Source: Lachnospiraceae bacterium
GTDB taxonomy: Bacteria; Bacillota; Clostridia; Lachnospirales; Lachnospiraceae
Length of the DNA: 8,554 nt
NCBI GenBank assembly: GCA_017476305.1
Contig: JAFVAA010000048.1
Location: forward strand, 1-8,554
Direction: 5' to 3'
In this document: in pieces, positions 7,171-8,554 of the stretch
Position numbering within the stretch: position 1 is the first letter of the stretch
How the letters are laid out: each line of letters starts with the position of its first letter
Position numbers and translations under genes: made by a program
Notes under the pieces: model-generated
Seen by the model: only the letters and a program-made list of their open reading frames with translations
Told to the model about the DNA's origin: nothing
Databases searched by the model: none

Positions 7171-7199
7171 ATTATATCAAAATCCACACCTGGGTACAA
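7171..7199 (-). promoter_or_regulatory. Promoter of the chemoreceptor gene
   Basis: TTGTAC (7199-7194) and a perfect TATAAT (7176-7171) are separated by 17 bp. The -10 box lies about 31 bp upstream of the ATG. It faces away from the promoter at 7264-7292, with 64 bp between the two. Confidence 0.75.
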
Positions 7200-7263
7200 G
7201 CACAAAAGTGATATAAAATTTCAAAGTCTGTAACAAACCAGATAAAATTCTATCGTCTTTACA

Positions 7264-7292
7264 TTGATGTTTTTCTCCGAATAATGTATAAT
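7264..7292 (+). promoter_or_regulatory. Promoter of the response regulator gene
   Basis: TTGATG (7264-7269) and a perfect TATAAT (7287-7292) are separated by 17 bp. Transcription should begin near 7299. This rules out the in-frame ATG at 7284 as a start, since it lies inside the promoter spacer. Confidence 0.8.
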
Positions 7293-7355
7293 GGGATTGC
7301 TTTAAAGATATTGTACATATATTGGAAACAACAGGCAAGGGGACAGGAGAATATA

Positions 7356-8462
7356 ATGAAAAAAATCTTAATTGTAGATGATGAAGACGTAATGTTAGAA
7401 TTAGCCAGACTGGTTCTGGAAGAGGACTATGAAACGGTATGCGCTTCTTCCGGCGAAGAAGCTGTGCGCCTATTCGAAACCGAGCGACCGGATATGATTT
7501 TATCCGATCTTTTGATGCCGAAAATGTCCGGATATGAGCTGCAGCAGATCATCCAGGAAAAAAGTAATAAGCAGATTCCGTTTATCTTTATGACAGCTGA
7601 CGAAAGAGATGAAAGCGAGAATCTTGGCTTCGAATTAGGTGCAGCTGATTATATCCGAAAACCATTAAAAAGCGATTTGCTGCTGCGCCGTATTGAACGG
7701 GTTTTTCACAACGTGGAGCAGGTGGCAGGGTGGAAAAAAGCTGCTTCTACGGATATGATGACCGGGCTTTTAAACAAATCTGCTTCCCAGCGGGAAATCA
7801 GCACAGCCTGCATGGAAAGTCAGGGAACGCTGATGATGATCGATCTTGACAGCTTTAAGCTGGTCAATGATATCTACGGACATGAAATGGGAGACCGGAT
7901 TTTAATCCGTTTTTCCAACCTGATCAAATCCATCACCCGTGAGGATGATCTCGCCGGAAGAATGGGAGGCGATGAATTTATCGCCTTTTTCAGACATTTA
8001 AATGATGAACAGATTATCGCCAAAAAGACTGCATTTTTAAATGAAGAACTGGTAAAATCCGCAAAGGAATACATGGGAGAAGATATGGAAATTCCTCTGG
8101 GTGCTTCCATCGGTGCTGTCTTCGTACCGGATGCCGGTACTGATTTTGAAGCGCTTTTCAAAAAAGCGGACTCTGCCCTCTACACCGTGAAGCAAAAAGG
8201 GAAACACGGCTATGCACTTTATCAGGGAGAGTCTTTGCAAAAAGAGGAAACTGCTATCGGAAACATGGATAACCTTCGTATGATTTTCGGAGAACGAAAT
8301 ATCGGACACGGGGCTCTCATTGTGGAAAAGGGAAATTTCCAGATGATTTACCAGTTTTTAATGCGGTTTATCAGTAACTACACCTGGGACATCCATCTGG
8401 CAGTCTTTTCTATAGAAAATGAAAATATGGAAAATATTTCGCAGGTAACGGATCAGTTCTGA
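7356..8462 (+). CDS. Response regulator with receiver and GGDEF (diguanylate cyclase) domains, probably cut short
   Basis: A 368-residue product from ATG 7356, after AGGAG with a 6-base gap, to TGA 8460. The receiver domain covers residues 1-118: acidic pair D8-D9, phospho-acceptor D51 in I-L-S-D-L-L-M-P, T80, and K102 in I-R-K-P. The GGDEF domain covers about 128-290: M-I-D-L-D-S-F-K-L-V-N-D with metal-binding D163, an intact G-G-D-E-F at 204-208, and a complete inhibitory site R195-E-D-D198 five residues before it. An active, feedback-inhibited cyclase making cyclic di-GMP on phosphorylation is therefore expected. Residues from about 305 start an extra C-terminal domain (N-L-R-M-I-F-G-E-R-N), found, as I recall, in Lachnospiraceae members of this family. 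That domain is broken off by the TGA, with matching sequence continuing beyond. It is transcribed divergently from the chemoreceptor. Confidence 0.88.
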   Translation: MKKILIVDDEDVMLELARLVLEEDYETVCASSGEEAVRLFETERPDMILSDLLMPKMSGYELQQIIQEKSNKQIPFIFMTADERDESENLGFELGAADYIRKPLKSDLLLRRIERVFHNVEQVAGWKKAASTDMMTGLLNKSASQREISTACMESQGTLMMIDLDSFKLVNDIYGHEMGDRILIRFSNLIKSITREDDLAGRMGGDEFIAFFRHLNDEQIIAKKTAFLNEELVKSAKEYMGEDMEIPLGASIGAVFVPDAGTDFEALFKKADSALYTVKQKGKHGYALYQGESLQKEETAIGNMDNLRMIFGERNIGHGALIVEKGNFQMIYQFLMRFISNYTWDIHLAVFSIENENMENISQVTDQF

Positions 8463-8554
8463 AATCTTGCATAGGAGCATCTTCGCAGCAGCGACGTCAT
8501 CCTGAAGCACAGTCAAAACCAGGTCCTGATTCTTCTCATGAAGGTAGACCAGGA
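8463..8554 (+). pseudogene. Continuation of the response regulator C-terminal domain beyond the stop
   Basis: After the TGA the same frame meets TAG at 8472-8474 and then reads L-R-S-S-D-V-I-L-K-H-S-Q-N-Q-V-L-I-L-L-M-K to the window end. This resembles the L-R-x-S-D-I-I ... N-Q-F-x-x-L-L-P stretch of full-length relatives as I remember them. Between 8461 and 8478 the +1 frame reads E-I-L-H-R-S, a better fit to the expected helix than the stop-containing frame. So either two nonsense changes or a 2-base loss followed by a 2-base gain is present. Total length is conserved either way. The real end lies outside the window. Confidence 0.55.

Noticed and set aside
1..8554. CRISPR arrays, tRNA or rRNA genes, insertion sequences, phage genes.
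   Set aside because: No regularly spaced repeats, no tRNA-like cloverleaf, and no transposase, integrase or phage protein were seen on either strand.

Overview
The window looks like chromosomal DNA from a low-to-moderate GC Firmicute of the class Clostridia, most likely a gut Lachnospiraceae. The grounds are strong AGGAG-type ribosome binding sites, sigma-A-like promoters, Rho-independent terminators, a Bacillus-type xpt-pbuX pair, and protein families typical of that group: a four-helix XRE membrane regulator, a Cache-type chemoreceptor, and a receiver-GGDEF protein with an extra C-terminal domain. The taxonomic call is an inference from style and remembered family members, not from a search.

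Layout: everything from 1 to 7199 is on the minus strand, and the last gene is on the plus strand. Read in minus-strand order, a chemoreceptor gene (7139-5088) ends at a strong terminator (5066-5021). A purine salvage operon follows: xpt (4913-4317) then a xanthine-type NCS2 permease (4235-2886), behind a good promoter but with no visible purine riboswitch. Next come a wobble-rich hairpin (2837-2786), an XRE regulator with four membrane helices (2600-1863), a promoter with an overlapping dyad, a 20-bp leader hairpin, a small antitoxin-like gene (1679-1467) and its terminator. Last are an ABC-2 type permease (1241-183) and the first 17 codons of its probable ATPase partner (53-1). On the plus strand, facing away from the chemoreceptor, is a receiver-GGDEF response regulator (7356 onward).

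How the genes work together: Xpt converts xanthine to XMP and the permease imports the base. The chemoreceptor and the response regulator/diguanylate cyclase share a 217-bp divergent promoter region and could be a signalling pair. The ABC permease and ATPase would form one exporter.

The most unusual property is damage. Three of the seven substantial genes are interrupted in frame. The ABC permease has TAG at codon 56, the chemoreceptor has TAG at codon 448, and the response regulator meets TGA and then TAG five codons apart, while recognisable family sequence resumes beyond. TAG also ends intact genes here, so general recoding is unlikely. Pseudogene formation or assembly/base-calling error fits better. 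I see no clear new defence or mobile system. The best unexplained structures are two long hairpins whose only imperfections are G-U pairs in the minus-strand RNA, and a related short palindrome at 1403-1425.
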